Positions 36,399 to 44,411 of a stretch of 64,000 nt of DNA are shown piece after piece. Made by a program: the position numbers and the translations under genes. This DNA is from Tamlana sp038148895 (lineage in GTDB: Bacteria; Bacteroidota; Bacteroidia; Flavobacteriales; Flavobacteriaceae): NCBI GenBank assembly GCA_038148895.1, contig JBBVGQ010000008.1, one strand, 5' to 3'. A model generated the notes under the pieces. That model was given only the letters and a program-made list of their open reading frames with translations. It was not told the DNA's origin and did not search any database. The first letter of the stretch is position 1, and each line of letters starts with the position of its first letter.

Positions 36399-36677
36399 TT
36401 AGATTAATAAAGTTCTTAATGTTGGATTTTTCTCTTTAATTAGATTTATTTTCCAGTCTTTATGCCAATTTTTCAATTGTTTTTCTCGAGCAATAGCTTG
36501 ATTGACATCAGTAAATTCTTCGAAGTAAATTAAATCTTTAAGATTGTACTTTTTTGTAAATATCGAGCCTTTTTCTTCATTATGTTCTATTAACCTTTTC
36601 TCCAAATTAGCTGTCACTCCAACATAGAATGTAGTCCTATATTTGTTGGTTAATATGTGAACGAAACTTTTTTTCAA
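36399..36677 (-). CDS. GIY-YIG nuclease-fold protein inserted in the trp operon
   Basis: 92 residues covering a single GIY-YIG domain: VHILTN (GIY-like strand), FYVGVTANLEKRLIEH (YIG and catalytic Arg region, about 17-32), and AIAREKQLKNWHK (catalytic Glu region, about 62-74). It is close to the UPF0213 group common in Bacteroidota. It lies between trpB and trpA in the same direction and is bounded by inverted copies of a 25-bp palindrome 9 nt outside each end. It has no role in tryptophan synthesis that I know of. The layout suggests an inserted mobile module; whether it cuts DNA is unknown. Confidence 0.88.
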   Translation of the reverse strand: MKKSFVHILTNKYRTTFYVGVTANLEKRLIEHNEEKGSIFTKKYNLKDLIYFEEFTDVNQAIAREKQLKNWHKDWKINLIKEKNPTLRTLLI

Positions 36678-36686
36678 TTTTGATGT

Positions 36687-36711
36687 GATACTGAAACAAG
36701 TTCAGCATGAC
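36687..36711 (-). repeat. Palindromic 25-bp repeat, copy 2 (trpB side)
   Basis: Reads GTCATGCTGAACTTGTTTC continuing to AGTATC on the minus strand, matching copy 1 apart from the arm bases. It starts 1 nt after the trpB stop codon. Confidence 0.85.
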
Positions 36712-36712
36712 G

Positions 36713-37894
36713 TTAAATTTTAAAATATTCAATATAGTTTTGTAAATCCTTATCGCCACGACCTGATAAACTTACAACAATAACATCGTCTTGTTTAAAC
36801 GTCTTTTGCTCAAAAATGGCCAAAGCGTGCGAGCTCTCAATGGCAGGAATAATGCCTTCCAATTTACATAATTCTAATCCAGCTTTCATCGCTTCATCAT
36901 CTGTTATGGCCATAAATTCGGCACGTCCCGTTTTACATAAATGCGCATGCATAGGGCCAACACCAGGATAATCTAAACCAGCTGAAATGGAGTAAGGCTC
37001 AGTAATTTGTCCATCTTTGGTTTGCATCAACATGGTTTTACAACCGTGAATAATGCCTTCTTTTCCTAAAACTGAAGTTGCCGCACTTTCACCAGAATCA
37101 ACGCCCAAACCAGCAGCTTCAACAGCGATAATTCCAACTTCTGGTTCATGTAAATAATGGTAAAAAGTACCAGCGGCGTTACTTCCACCACCAATACACG
37201 CCACTACGTAATCAGGTTTTTCTGTTCCTTCATGTTCTTTTAACTGCCATTTAATTTCCTCTGAAATAACTGATTGAAAACGTGTTACCATATCAGGATA
37301 CGGATGTGGGCCAATAGCTGAACCAATAATATAATGGGTGTTTACAGGGTTGTTAATCCAATCGCGAATGGCTTCGTTGGTTGCGTCCTTTAAGGTGCGG
37401 CTTCCAGACAAAGCAGGAACAACAGTAGCTCCCAACATTTTCATTCTAGCAACGTTCGGCGCTTGACGTGCAATATCAATTTCACCCATGTACACAATAC
37501 ATTCCAATCCCATTAAAGCACAAACCGTGGCCGTAGCAACACCATGTTGGCCAGCACCAGTTTCGGCAATAATTCGGGTTTTGCCCAAACGTTTTGCCAT
37601 AAGTATTTGACCAATTGTATTATTGATTTTATGTGCCCCGGTATGGTTTAAATCTTCACGTTTTAAATAGATTTTGGTATTGTATTTTTCGGAAAGGCGT
37701 TTTGCAAAATAGAGTGGGGAAGGACGCCCAACATAATCCTTTAAAAGTTGGTTGAACTCTTTTTTAAACTCGGGTTCTGCCATGACCTTTAAATAGTTTT
37801 GGCGTAATTCTTCCACGTTTGGATAGAGCATTTCAGGGATAAATGCACCTCCAAATTCACCATAATAACCTTTTTCGTCAACGTTATAATTCAT
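36713..37894 (-). CDS. trpB: Tryptophan synthase beta chain
   Basis: PLP enzyme that condenses indole with serine to tryptophan. 393 residues. The PLP lysine lies in LNHTGAHKINN (about 82-92), the phosphate-binding loop is CIGGGSNAAG (about 230-239), and AETGAGQHGVATA (about 109-121) holds the catalytic glutamate region. Fully conserved in length. It lies 2 nt after trpF. The stop is followed at once by a palindromic repeat and the GIY-YIG ORF. Confidence 0.98.
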   Translation of the reverse strand: MNYNVDEKGYYGEFGGAFIPEMLYPNVEELRQNYLKVMAEPEFKKEFNQLLKDYVGRPSPLYFAKRLSEKYNTKIYLKREDLNHTGAHKINNTIGQILMAKRLGKTRIIAETGAGQHGVATATVCALMGLECIVYMGEIDIARQAPNVARMKMLGATVVPALSGSRTLKDATNEAIRDWINNPVNTHYIIGSAIGPHPYPDMVTRFQSVISEEIKWQLKEHEGTEKPDYVVACIGGGSNAAGTFYHYLHEPEVGIIAVEAAGLGVDSGESAATSVLGKEGIIHGCKTMLMQTKDGQITEPYSISAGLDYPGVGPMHAHLCKTGRAEFMAITDDEAMKAGLELCKLEGIIPAIESSHALAIFEQKTFKQDDVIVVSLSGRGDKDLQNYIEYFKI

Positions 37895-37896
37895 GA

Positions 37897-38520
37897 TTAT
37901 TTAATCAGTTTATTTTTAAACTCTTTAAGTAATTCAATATTTTTCAATCCGGGTTCAATTTCAAATTTGCTATTTACATCCAAGGCATAGCAATATTTTG
38001 AAGCCTCACTGTTTTTAAATGCTTTGATTTTTTCAACCTCATCAATCCCGATACCACCACTTAAAAAAAATGGTTTATTTGATGGGTAATCCATTAAAAC
38101 ATCCCAATTGAATGTATAGCCATTTCCCCCAGGTAATTTCCCCTTGGTATCAAAAAGGAAATAATCAACCACATTTTCATAGGGTTTTAGTATCTCAAAA
38201 TTGAATTCGTCTTTTATTGAAAACACTTTGATAATTTCTATGTTTTTGTTTTTTAAAGCATCACAAAATTCAGGCGATTCTTCACCATGAAGTTGAACGG
38301 CATTTAAATTATGTTTTTCAATTTTTTCTTGGATAAAGTCAAGACTAGCATTAACAAAAACTCCAACTTTTTTTATGAATTTTGAAATTTCAGGGATATT
38401 TTCCAACTCAAAATGTCTTGCAGATTTTTCATAAAATATAAACCCAAGATAATCTGGTTGCAAAGCTGCAACTTGTTCAATATTATCTTGATATTTCATG
38501 CCGCAAACTTTCAGTTTCAT
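37897..38520 (-). CDS. trpF: Phosphoribosylanthranilate isomerase
   Basis: Amadori rearrangement of phosphoribosylanthranilate to CdRP. 207 residues, TIM barrel. LKVCGMKYQDNI at the start holds the catalytic Cys (C6); LDVNSKFEIEPGLKN near the C-terminus has the conserved D-NS--E--PG pattern and the preceding FLSGGIG is the phosphate loop. Start overlaps the trpC stop by 4 nt. Confidence 0.96.
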   Translation of the reverse strand: MKLKVCGMKYQDNIEQVAALQPDYLGFIFYEKSARHFELENIPEISKFIKKVGVFVNASLDFIQEKIEKHNLNAVQLHGEESPEFCDALKNKNIEIIKVFSIKDEFNFEILKPYENVVDYFLFDTKGKLPGGNGYTFNWDVLMDYPSNKPFFLSGGIGIDEVEKIKAFKNSEASKYCYALDVNSKFEIEPGLKNIELLKEFKNKLIK

Positions 38521-39302
38521 TTTTCTAAAGTCTTTATAAATTCTTTGGCATTTGCTCCGGGGTTATCCGTTTTCATAAAGTTTTCACCTATCAAAAACCC
38601 TTGATACCCAAAAGGTTGTAATTCTTTAATAGCATCGATGTTACTGATGCCACTTTCGGAAACTTTTACAAAATTATTTGGAATTAGAGTACTCAAAGAC
38701 TTACTGGTTTCAAGGCTCACTTCAAAAGTTTTTAAGTTTCTATTATTCACCCCGAGCATATCCAAACTTGGCATGATGGATTTTTGCAACTCTTCTTCAT
38801 TATGAACTTCTAAAAGCACATCTAAATTCAAACTTTTTGAAAATTCTGAAAATTGTTTGATTTCCTTTCTGGTTAAGATAGCAGCAATCAATAAAATGAC
38901 ATCAGCACCATGGGCTTTCGCTTCAAGAATTTGGTATTCGTCAATGATGAATTCTTTTCTCAACAAAGGCAAATTACAACTTGCTCTAGCGGTTAGTAAA
39001 TCATCTAAAGAACCACCAAAGTATTTGCCATCTGTTAAAACCGACATACCGCAAACACCCGCTTTTTCATAACCCGTAGCCACATCTTGAACATTTAAAC
39101 CATTATTTATAACGGATTTTGAAGGTGACCTACGTTTATGTTCTGCAATTATTCCTGATTTGCTATTTCGCAATTTGTTGGAAAGGGAAACAGTTTGTCT
39201 TTCAAACAAAACAGAATGCTCCAGTTGAGAAACAGGAATTAAACTTTTCCTAAGCTCTACTTCTTTTCTTTTATCTAATGTTATTTTGTCTAGAATGTTC
39301 AT
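38517..39302 (-). CDS. trpC: Indole-3-glycerol phosphate synthase
   Basis: Closes the indole ring from CdRP. 261 residues. Conserved: IAEHKRRSPSK (about 51-61, catalytic Glu and Lys), VLTDGKYFGGS (about 90-100), LLRKEFIIDEYQI (about 113-125), and the phosphate site VSESGIS (about 216-222). It is not fused to TrpF, unlike in E. coli. Shares 1 nt with the trpD end and 4 nt with the trpF start. Confidence 0.97.
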   Translation of the reverse strand: MNILDKITLDKRKEVELRKSLIPVSQLEHSVLFERQTVSLSNKLRNSKSGIIAEHKRRSPSKSVINNGLNVQDVATGYEKAGVCGMSVLTDGKYFGGSLDDLLTARASCNLPLLRKEFIIDEYQILEAKAHGADVILLIAAILTRKEIKQFSEFSKSLNLDVLLEVHNEEELQKSIMPSLDMLGVNNRNLKTFEVSLETSKSLSTLIPNNFVKVSESGISNIDAIKELQPFGYQGFLIGENFMKTDNPGANAKEFIKTLEK

Positions 39303-40294
39303 TACTTACTTAACTCAATCAATTTATCTAAACTTGTTTTTGCCTTTCCTGAAAAGAGTGACTCTTTCGCCATTTCAAAACCTTCTTTGTGTGAAATTTG
39401 GTTGCTGGTCGAAATGGCTAAACCTGCATTGGCGCATACCACGTTATTTTGTGCTTCAGTGCCTTTGCCTCTTATAATGTCTGCAAATGTTTTTGCGGCT
39501 TCTTCAATGCTATTGCCTCCAAAAATGTCATTTTGATTGACTTTTGAAAGTCCTAAGTCTTCTGGTGAGAAAAGCTTTTCAGAATGATTGGAAACAATTT
39601 TTGCTTTTCCAGTCAATGAAATTTCATCATAACCATCCAAAGCATAAATAATATTATAGTTATTCTTTGTATTCTGAAGCAAAAAGCTGTAGAGTCTTAA
39701 AACTTCCAAATTAAAAACACCTAAAACATGGTTATTTGGAAACGATGGATTTACCAAGGGTCCTAACATGTTAAAAAAGGTTTTAACACCTAATTCGCGA
39801 CGAATAGGAGCAACGTTTTTCATGGCAGGATGAAACAACGGCGCATGCAAAATGCAAATTCCAGCTTGGTCCATACAACGTTTTAAAAAGTCTTCATTGT
39901 TAGAAAATTTAACACCAAGTTTTTCCATAACATTTGATGAACCAGAGGTTGAAGACACACCATAATTACCATGCTTGGAAACGTTAACCCCAGCACCTGC
40001 CGTAATGAATGAGGATAGGGTGGAAATGTTGAAGGTGTTTTTACCATCGCCGCCCGTTCCAACAATGTCAATAGCATTATAATCGCTAAGGTTTATGGGA
40101 ACGCAAAGTTCCAAAAGGGCGTCCCTAAATCCTTGAAGCTCTTCAATGGTAATACTTCGCATCATGAACACCGAAAGAAAACAAGCTATTTGACTAGAGT
40201 TATACATATCGTTAGATATGTTTACAATAACTTGTTTAGCCTCTTCAGTTGAAAGGGTTTCGTGGTTTATGAGTCTGTTTAAAACGTCTTTCAT
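39302..40294 (-). CDS. trpD: Anthranilate phosphoribosyltransferase
   Basis: Transfers phosphoribosyl from PRPP to anthranilate. 330 residues. The PRPP-binding loop DIVGTGGDGKNTFNIST (about 73-89) is followed by VSKHGNYGVSSTSGSSNVME (about 105-124), both diagnostic. Ten nt downstream of trpG in the same direction, it is a separate gene and not a TrpG-TrpD fusion. Confidence 0.98.
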   Translation of the reverse strand: MKDVLNRLINHETLSTEEAKQVIVNISNDMYNSSQIACFLSVFMMRSITIEELQGFRDALLELCVPINLSDYNAIDIVGTGGDGKNTFNISTLSSFITAGAGVNVSKHGNYGVSSTSGSSNVMEKLGVKFSNNEDFLKRCMDQAGICILHAPLFHPAMKNVAPIRRELGVKTFFNMLGPLVNPSFPNNHVLGVFNLEVLRLYSFLLQNTKNNYNIIYALDGYDEISLTGKAKIVSNHSEKLFSPEDLGLSKVNQNDIFGGNSIEEAAKTFADIIRGKGTEAQNNVVCANAGLAISTSNQISHKEGFEMAKESLFSGKAKTSLDKLIELSK

Positions 40295-40304
40295 TCTTTA
40301 TTCA

Positions 40305-40871
40305 CTATTGGTTTACCCAGTTTTCTAGTATTTTTTTTCCGTCAGGCGTTAAAACCGATTCTGGATGATATTGCACACCTCTAACGTCATATTCTTTATG
40401 GCGAAGTGACATTACTTGTCCGTTTTCATCAAATGAAGTAGCCTCCAAGCTATCAGGTAAATTTGAATTTACCACCCAAGAATGGTATCGACCAACTTCA
40501 ATACTTTTATTTAAACCTTCGAAAATGGACTCGTCATTAACGCATATTTCAACTTTAGTGGCCACACCGTGATACACTTCATCCAAATTAATTAAAGAAC
40601 CACCAAAAACTTCACCAATGGCCTGTTGCCCCAAACAAACACCTAAAATGCTTTTCGTTGGCGCATATTTTGCGATGATTGGTTTTAATAATCCGGCTTC
40701 ATCAGGAATTCCAGGACCTGGAGAAAGCACGATTTTATCAAAAGGCTCTACGTCTTCTAAAACCAATTTATCATTTCTTACAACGGTAACATCACAATTT
40801 AAATCTTCCAGATAGTGCACCAAATTATAGGTGAAACTGTCGTAATTATCTATTACTAATACTTTTTTCAT
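40305..40871 (-). CDS. trpG: Anthranilate synthase component II (glutamine amidotransferase)
   Basis: Supplies ammonia from glutamine to TrpE. 188 residues, class I amidotransferase. The nucleophile Cys is in GVCLGQQAIGE (about 77-87, C79), the catalytic His and Glu are in QYHPESVLTP (about 167-176), and VLSPGPGIPDEAG (about 48-60) is the oxyanion strand region. It begins 1 nt after the trpE stop. It may also serve p-aminobenzoate synthesis, as in some bacteria, but that is not shown here. Confidence 0.97.
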   Translation of the reverse strand: MKKVLVIDNYDSFTYNLVHYLEDLNCDVTVVRNDKLVLEDVEPFDKIVLSPGPGIPDEAGLLKPIIAKYAPTKSILGVCLGQQAIGEVFGGSLINLDEVYHGVATKVEICVNDESIFEGLNKSIEVGRYHSWVVNSNLPDSLEATSFDENGQVMSLRHKEYDVRGVQYHPESVLTPDGKKILENWVNQ

Positions 40872-40872
40872 C

Positions 40873-42279
40873 TTAAATATCTTCAGCTAAAGCAATAGCT
40901 TTGGTTAATGCTCCTAATTTATTGTAAACTTCTTGTAATTCGTTTTCTTGGTTTGATTTTGAAACCAATCCAGCACCAGCTTGCCAGTTCAATTTATAGT
41001 CCTTGCTTAAAAACGTTCGAATCATGATGGCATGGTTAAAATTACCTTCAAAATCCATAAAACCAATGGCTCCACCATAATATCCTCGACTTGTTTTTTC
41101 ATATTTTTCAATAAGTTGCATCGCCATATGTTTTGGCGCACCACTTAAGGTTCCGGCTGGGAATGTGTCCGCCACCACCTGCATAGTTGAGGTTGTATTG
41201 TGTTTTTGTCCCGTAACTTTACTCACCAAATGGATGACATGCGAAAAGAACTGTACTTCTCTGTAAGTTTCAACTTTTACTTGGCTACCATGTCGGCTCA
41301 AATCGTTTCGTGCTAAATCTACCAGCATCACATGTTCGGCATTTTCTTTGTCGTCATTTCTCAACTTTTCCGCCAAGGCTTCATCTTTTTGCTCATCTCC
41401 TGTGCGTTTGAACGTACCTGCAATTGGGTGAATTTCAGCTAAACCATTGGTTACAATAAGTTGCGCTTCGGGTGAACTTCCAAAAATTTTAAAATCACCA
41501 TAATCAAAGTAAAACAAATAGGGAGAAGGATTAATGCTTCTTAACGCACGATAAACATTAAAATCATCTCCTGTAAATTCTTGAGAAAATCGTCTAGACA
41601 GCACCAATTGAAACACATCGCCACGATGACAATGTTTTCTAGCCAATTCCACATGTTCCCTAAATTCATCATCGGTTAAATTAGAATTTATTTTTCCTTT
41701 TGAATTGAAATTGTAGGACGCAAAATTTTGAACGTTAATGAGCTTGTCTATCTCATCAATGTTGTTTTCATGGTCTTCATAGCAATGGGCAAAGATATAA
41801 GCCTCATTTTTGAAATGATTTATGGCTATAATATTTTTGTAAACCGCATAATAAACATCTGGAATGACAACCGAATTATCTTTTTTACCAATTTCAATAT
41901 CTTCAAAATACCTTACCGCATCGTAGGCTGTATAGCCAAAAATACCATTGTTGATGAACTTGAAGTTTTCTTCAGATTTCACCTTAAACCGTTTGGTGAA
42001 ATTGTAAATCTCATTAACCACATTTACGTTTTTGGTAATGTTTAAGCTTGTAGAACTTCCATCCGGAAATGTTTGTGAAATTACCTCGTTTTCAACCTTT
42101 ATTGAGGCAATGGGGTTAAAACAGATATACGAAAAATTTTTGTGGTTTCTATGATAGTCACCACTTTCCAAAAGAATACTGTTTGGGTATTTATCGCGTA
42201 TTTTGTAGTACACGGTAACCGGTGTAATGGTATCCGTTAAGATTCGTTTATTATGCGTATAAAGGCTGTAGGTCTTCAT
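40873..42279 (-). CDS. trpE: Anthranilate synthase component I
   Basis: Converts chorismate to anthranilate with ammonia from TrpG; first committed step and usual target of Trp feedback. 468 residues. The N-terminal half has LLESGDYHRNHKNFSYICF (about 35-53), whose LLES pattern is the Trp-binding site. The C-terminal chorismate domain shows IHPIAGTFKRTGDE (about 280-293), MLVDLARNDLSRHG (about 317-330) and FPAGTLSGAPKHMAMQLIE (about 372-390). First enzyme gene of the operon, preceded by a leader peptide and attenuator. Confidence 0.98.
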   Translation of the reverse strand: MKTYSLYTHNKRILTDTITPVTVYYKIRDKYPNSILLESGDYHRNHKNFSYICFNPIASIKVENEVISQTFPDGSSTSLNITKNVNVVNEIYNFTKRFKVKSEENFKFINNGIFGYTAYDAVRYFEDIEIGKKDNSVVIPDVYYAVYKNIIAINHFKNEAYIFAHCYEDHENNIDEIDKLINVQNFASYNFNSKGKINSNLTDDEFREHVELARKHCHRGDVFQLVLSRRFSQEFTGDDFNVYRALRSINPSPYLFYFDYGDFKIFGSSPEAQLIVTNGLAEIHPIAGTFKRTGDEQKDEALAEKLRNDDKENAEHVMLVDLARNDLSRHGSQVKVETYREVQFFSHVIHLVSKVTGQKHNTTSTMQVVADTFPAGTLSGAPKHMAMQLIEKYEKTSRGYYGGAIGFMDFEGNFNHAIMIRTFLSKDYKLNWQAGAGLVSKSNQENELQEVYNKLGALTKAIALAEDI

Positions 42280-42322
42280 AAATTTAATTTTTATTATTCT
42301 GAAAACGTCTCAGAACAAAGAA

Positions 42323-42350
42323 AAAGGCCTGTCGTGAATGACAAGCCTTT
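42323..42350 (-). terminator. trp attenuator hairpin
   Basis: On the minus strand AAAGGCUUGUC pairs with GACAGGCCUUU (11 bp, one G-U) around AUUCAC, followed by UUUUUCUUU. It lies 44 nt before trpE and 46 nt after the leader ORF. The bases UUCACGA (42332-42338) can instead pair with UCGUGAA (42386-42392), which would break the hairpin. Confidence 0.88.
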
Positions 42351-42385
42351 TTTATATTTTTAGTTTTAAATATACTAGGGTTTAC

Positions 42386-42392
42386 TTCACGA
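42386..42392 (-). promoter_or_regulatory. Putative antiterminator segment of the trp leader
   Basis: UCGUGAA, starting 4 nt after the leader-peptide stop, is complementary over 7 nt to part of the attenuator (42332-42338). A ribosome finishing the leader ORF would cover it and let the terminator form. A ribosome stalled on the Trp codons would leave it free. Confidence 0.6.
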
Positions 42393-42395
42393 ATG

Positions 42396-42443
42396 TTAGT
42401 TCTGAAAGCACCACCACCAAGTATTATTTAAAGTTGTATTCAT
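42396..42443 (-). CDS. trpL: Tryptophan operon leader peptide
   Basis: A 15-residue ORF, MNTTLNNTWWWCFQN, with three consecutive TGG Trp codons (42411-42419). It lies between a good Bacteroidota promoter and the attenuator upstream of trpE, the position and content expected of a trp leader peptide. It is far shorter than standard ORF cut-offs. The role is inferred from arrangement; the sequence of the peptide itself is not expected to be conserved. Confidence 0.92.
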   Translation of the reverse strand: MNTTLNNTWWWCFQN

Positions 42444-42461
42444 TTATTTCTTTTGATGGAC

Positions 42462-42494
42462 CAAATATATAAATGAAATAATAATTACCCAAAA
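42462..42494 (-). promoter_or_regulatory. Promoter of the trp operon
   Basis: On the minus strand TTTTG (42490-42494) is separated by 20 nt from TATATTTG (42462-42469), a good match to the Bacteroidota TTG-N19-21-TAnnTTTG pattern. Transcription would start about 10 nt before the leader ORF. Confidence 0.75.
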
Positions 42495-42516
42495 GTTTGT
42501 TGATTTTTTTAAAATA

Positions 42517-42549
42517 AAAGAGGCTGTCTTTTTTTTGGACAGCCTCTTT
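42517..42549 (-). terminator. Intrinsic terminator of the MarR gene
   Basis: A 12-bp perfect stem (AAAGAGGCTGTC with GACAGCCTCTTT) separated by 9 nt, with T-runs on both strands, 29 nt past the MarR stop. It isolates the trp promoter from upstream transcription. Confidence 0.9.
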
Positions 42550-42577
42550 TTGATCACTACTGGTTGCTCGAACCTTG

Positions 42578-43039
42578 TTAGTTTGCTATTAATCTTAATT
42601 TTTCTAATAATCTGATGAGCTCTAGTTTGTCATTTTCACTTAACATGTTAACAATATCTTGTTCTGCACTATCAACCAAAGCATCTATTTCATTTAAGAA
42701 ATTAAGCCCTGCTTGGGTTATTGAAATATCAATTTTTCTTTTGTTCTTTTCATTCGTTTTTTTAGTGGCATAACCTTTTATAATGAGTTTGTCAACTAAC
42801 CTTGTTGTATTACTCATTTTGGCAATCATACGTTCTTGAATGATGCTTAGGGTAACAGGAACACCTTTTTGACCACGCAATATTCTGAGCACATTAAATT
42901 GCTGAATGGAAATGTCATAAGTTTTAAGAACGTCATTCAAAATACCAATTACTACACTATTGGTGTATAAAAGATTTACAACAACTTTTTTCGATAATGG
43001 TAGAGTAGGAGTTGTTTTTAATATATTTTCTATCTTCAT
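42578..43039 (-). CDS. MarR-family transcriptional regulator
   Basis: 153 residues with the winged-helix MarR fold: VLRILRGQKGVPVTLSIIQERM (about 48-69) holds the first helix of the HTH, KMSNTTRLVDKLIIKGY (about 74-90) is the recognition helix region, and the wing has NKRKIDISITQAGLNFL. Divergent from two thioredoxin-fold genes, with a 125-bp shared spacer containing a palindrome over its own -7 element. It probably controls itself and perhaps the divergent genes. No Cys in the DNA-binding region to suggest direct redox sensing. Confidence 0.9.
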   Translation of the reverse strand: MKIENILKTTPTLPLSKKVVVNLLYTNSVVIGILNDVLKTYDISIQQFNVLRILRGQKGVPVTLSIIQERMIAKMSNTTRLVDKLIIKGYATKKTNEKNKRKIDISITQAGLNFLNEIDALVDSAEQDIVNMLSENDKLELIRLLEKLRLIAN

Positions 43040-43048
43040 TCAACATTG

Positions 43049-43060
43049 TTGTATATACAA
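43049..43060. promoter_or_regulatory. Candidate MarR operator
   Basis: TTGTATATACAA is a perfect 12-bp palindrome 10 nt before the MarR start. It overlaps the minus-strand TACATTTG (43058-43065), a TAnnTTTG match, so a bound dimer would block that promoter. Confidence 0.55.
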
Positions 43061-43164
43061 ATGTACGGAAATATTTCATACAGGTTGGAATTATTCAAAT
43101 GAAATATGTTTTAACATAAAAATTTGTTAAAAACAAACTAAAAACTTGAGGATTAAGTAATTTT

Positions 43165-43731
43165 ATGAATATGAAGATTAAACTATTTTCTATTGCGGCT
43201 GTCTTATTAATGTCAGGTTGTTTTAACAACAAAAAAAGTGAAACCGTTTCTGTTGAATCAGGTACAAAGGATTTGTCGAGCAATTTTTCAAAAAATATTG
43301 ATTTGGAGGTTTATGATTTCAATGGTTTTGAAAAATTTTTGAATAAAAAGGACGATAAAGTTTACGTCATAAATTTTTGGGCGACTTGGTGTGCACCTTG
43401 CGTAAAGGAGTTACCGTATTTTGAAAGATTGAATGCTGAATTTAAAGATGATGGAATGGAAGTAATCCTTGTAAGTCTTGATTTTCCGCATTTGTATGAA
43501 AATAAGCTAAAGCCATTTATAAAGGAAAGGAATTTAAAGAGTAAAGTTGTGGCGTTGGATGACCCAGACATGAATACTTGGATTCCTAAAGTAAGTGAAA
43601 GTTGGACTGGCGCAATACCGGCCACCATCATATATAGAAATGATCATCGTAAATTTTACGAACAATCCTTTGATTTTGAAGAGTTAAAAACAGAGTTAAA
43701 CCAATTTTTAAATAAAAATATCTATCCATGA
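43165..43731 (+). CDS. TlpA-like thioredoxin-fold lipoprotein
   Basis: 188 residues (ATG at 43165, or at 43171 two codons on). Lipoprotein signal KLFSIAAVLLMSGC with Cys at 19, then a low-complexity linker. The thioredoxin domain has VINFWATWCAPCVKELPYF (about 70-88; redox Cys pair C78 and C81). Membrane-anchored periplasmic thiol reductase or cytochrome maturation-type role is likely from the family; the partner is unknown. Its end overlaps the next gene's start by 4 nt. Confidence 0.88.
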   Translation: MNMKIKLFSIAAVLLMSGCFNNKKSETVSVESGTKDLSSNFSKNIDLEVYDFNGFEKFLNKKDDKVYVINFWATWCAPCVKELPYFERLNAEFKDDGMEVILVSLDFPHLYENKLKPFIKERNLKSKVVALDDPDMNTWIPKVSESWTGAIPATIIYRNDHRKFYEQSFDFEELKTELNQFLNKNIYP

Positions 43732-44336
43732 AAAAGTCAATCAAATTAGTTTCGGCCGTACTTGTTTTAATAGTAATGAGTGCTTTTACCATTACAAGTG
43801 ATGGTTACAAAATAGGAGATATTGCAGAAGATTTTTCACTTGAAAATGTAAACGGTAAAATGGTATCTCTATCAGATTATAAAGATGCCAAAGGTTTTAT
43901 TGTTACGTTTACGTGCAATACATGTCCGTTTGCCGTTGCTTATGAAGACAGAATTATAGCGCTAGACCAAAAATATGCCAGTAAAGGATATCCAGTTATA
44001 GCCATAATGCCTAATAATGTTAAGGTCAAGCCAGGCGATAATTTGGATGCCATGAAAGAGCGTGCTGAAAGCAAGGGCTTTACTTTTCCATATTTAATAG
44101 ATGCCGATCAAAGCGTTTACCCAAAATATGGGGCTACTAAAACACCTCATTTGTTTGTATTGCAAAAGACTAAAAAAGGTAATGTGGTAAAGTATATAGG
44201 TGCAATTGATGACAATTATAAAGATGCTTCGGCAGTTTCAACAAAATATGTTGAAGATGCGGTAGATGCCTTATTAGCTGGAAAAGAAGTTCCTGAAAAA
44301 GAAACAAAAGCCATTGGCTGTACCATAAAGGTTTAG
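43728..44336 (+). CDS. Exported AhpC/TSA-type thioredoxin-fold protein
   Basis: 202 residues with a signal peptide (about 1-22). KIGDIAEDFSLENVNGKMV (about 27-45) is the typical opening of the AhpC/TSA-Redoxin fold, and VTFTCNTCPFAVAYEDR (about 63-79) carries a CxxC pair (C67 and C70). TPHLFVL (about 142-148) has the cis-Pro. Translationally coupled to the preceding TlpA-like lipoprotein, so both likely act on periplasmic thiols. A shared terminator separates it from purA. Confidence 0.87.
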   Translation: MKKSIKLVSAVLVLIVMSAFTITSDGYKIGDIAEDFSLENVNGKMVSLSDYKDAKGFIVTFTCNTCPFAVAYEDRIIALDQKYASKGYPVIAIMPNNVKVKPGDNLDAMKERAESKGFTFPYLIDADQSVYPKYGATKTPHLFVLQKTKKGNVVKYIGAIDDNYKDASAVSTKYVEDAVDALLAGKEVPEKETKAIGCTIKV

Positions 44337-44353
44337 ATATAAAATATATCAAT

Positions 44354-44390
44354 AAAAAAGCTCCAAATAGGTTGTTTGGAGCTTTTTTTT
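44354..44390. terminator. Bidirectional intrinsic terminator
   Basis: AAAAAGCTCCAAA pairs with TTTGGAGCTTTTT around a 7-nt loop, with A and T runs on both sides. It lies between the convergent thioredoxin-fold gene and purA and can serve both. Confidence 0.92.
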
Positions 44391-44411
44391 ATTTTAAATC
44401 AAATCATTCTT

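Noticed and set aside
36399..36677. GIY-YIG ORF as a homing endonuclease in an intron or intein
   Set aside because: It lies between genes, not within one, and trpA and trpB are both intact. A free-standing element fits better.
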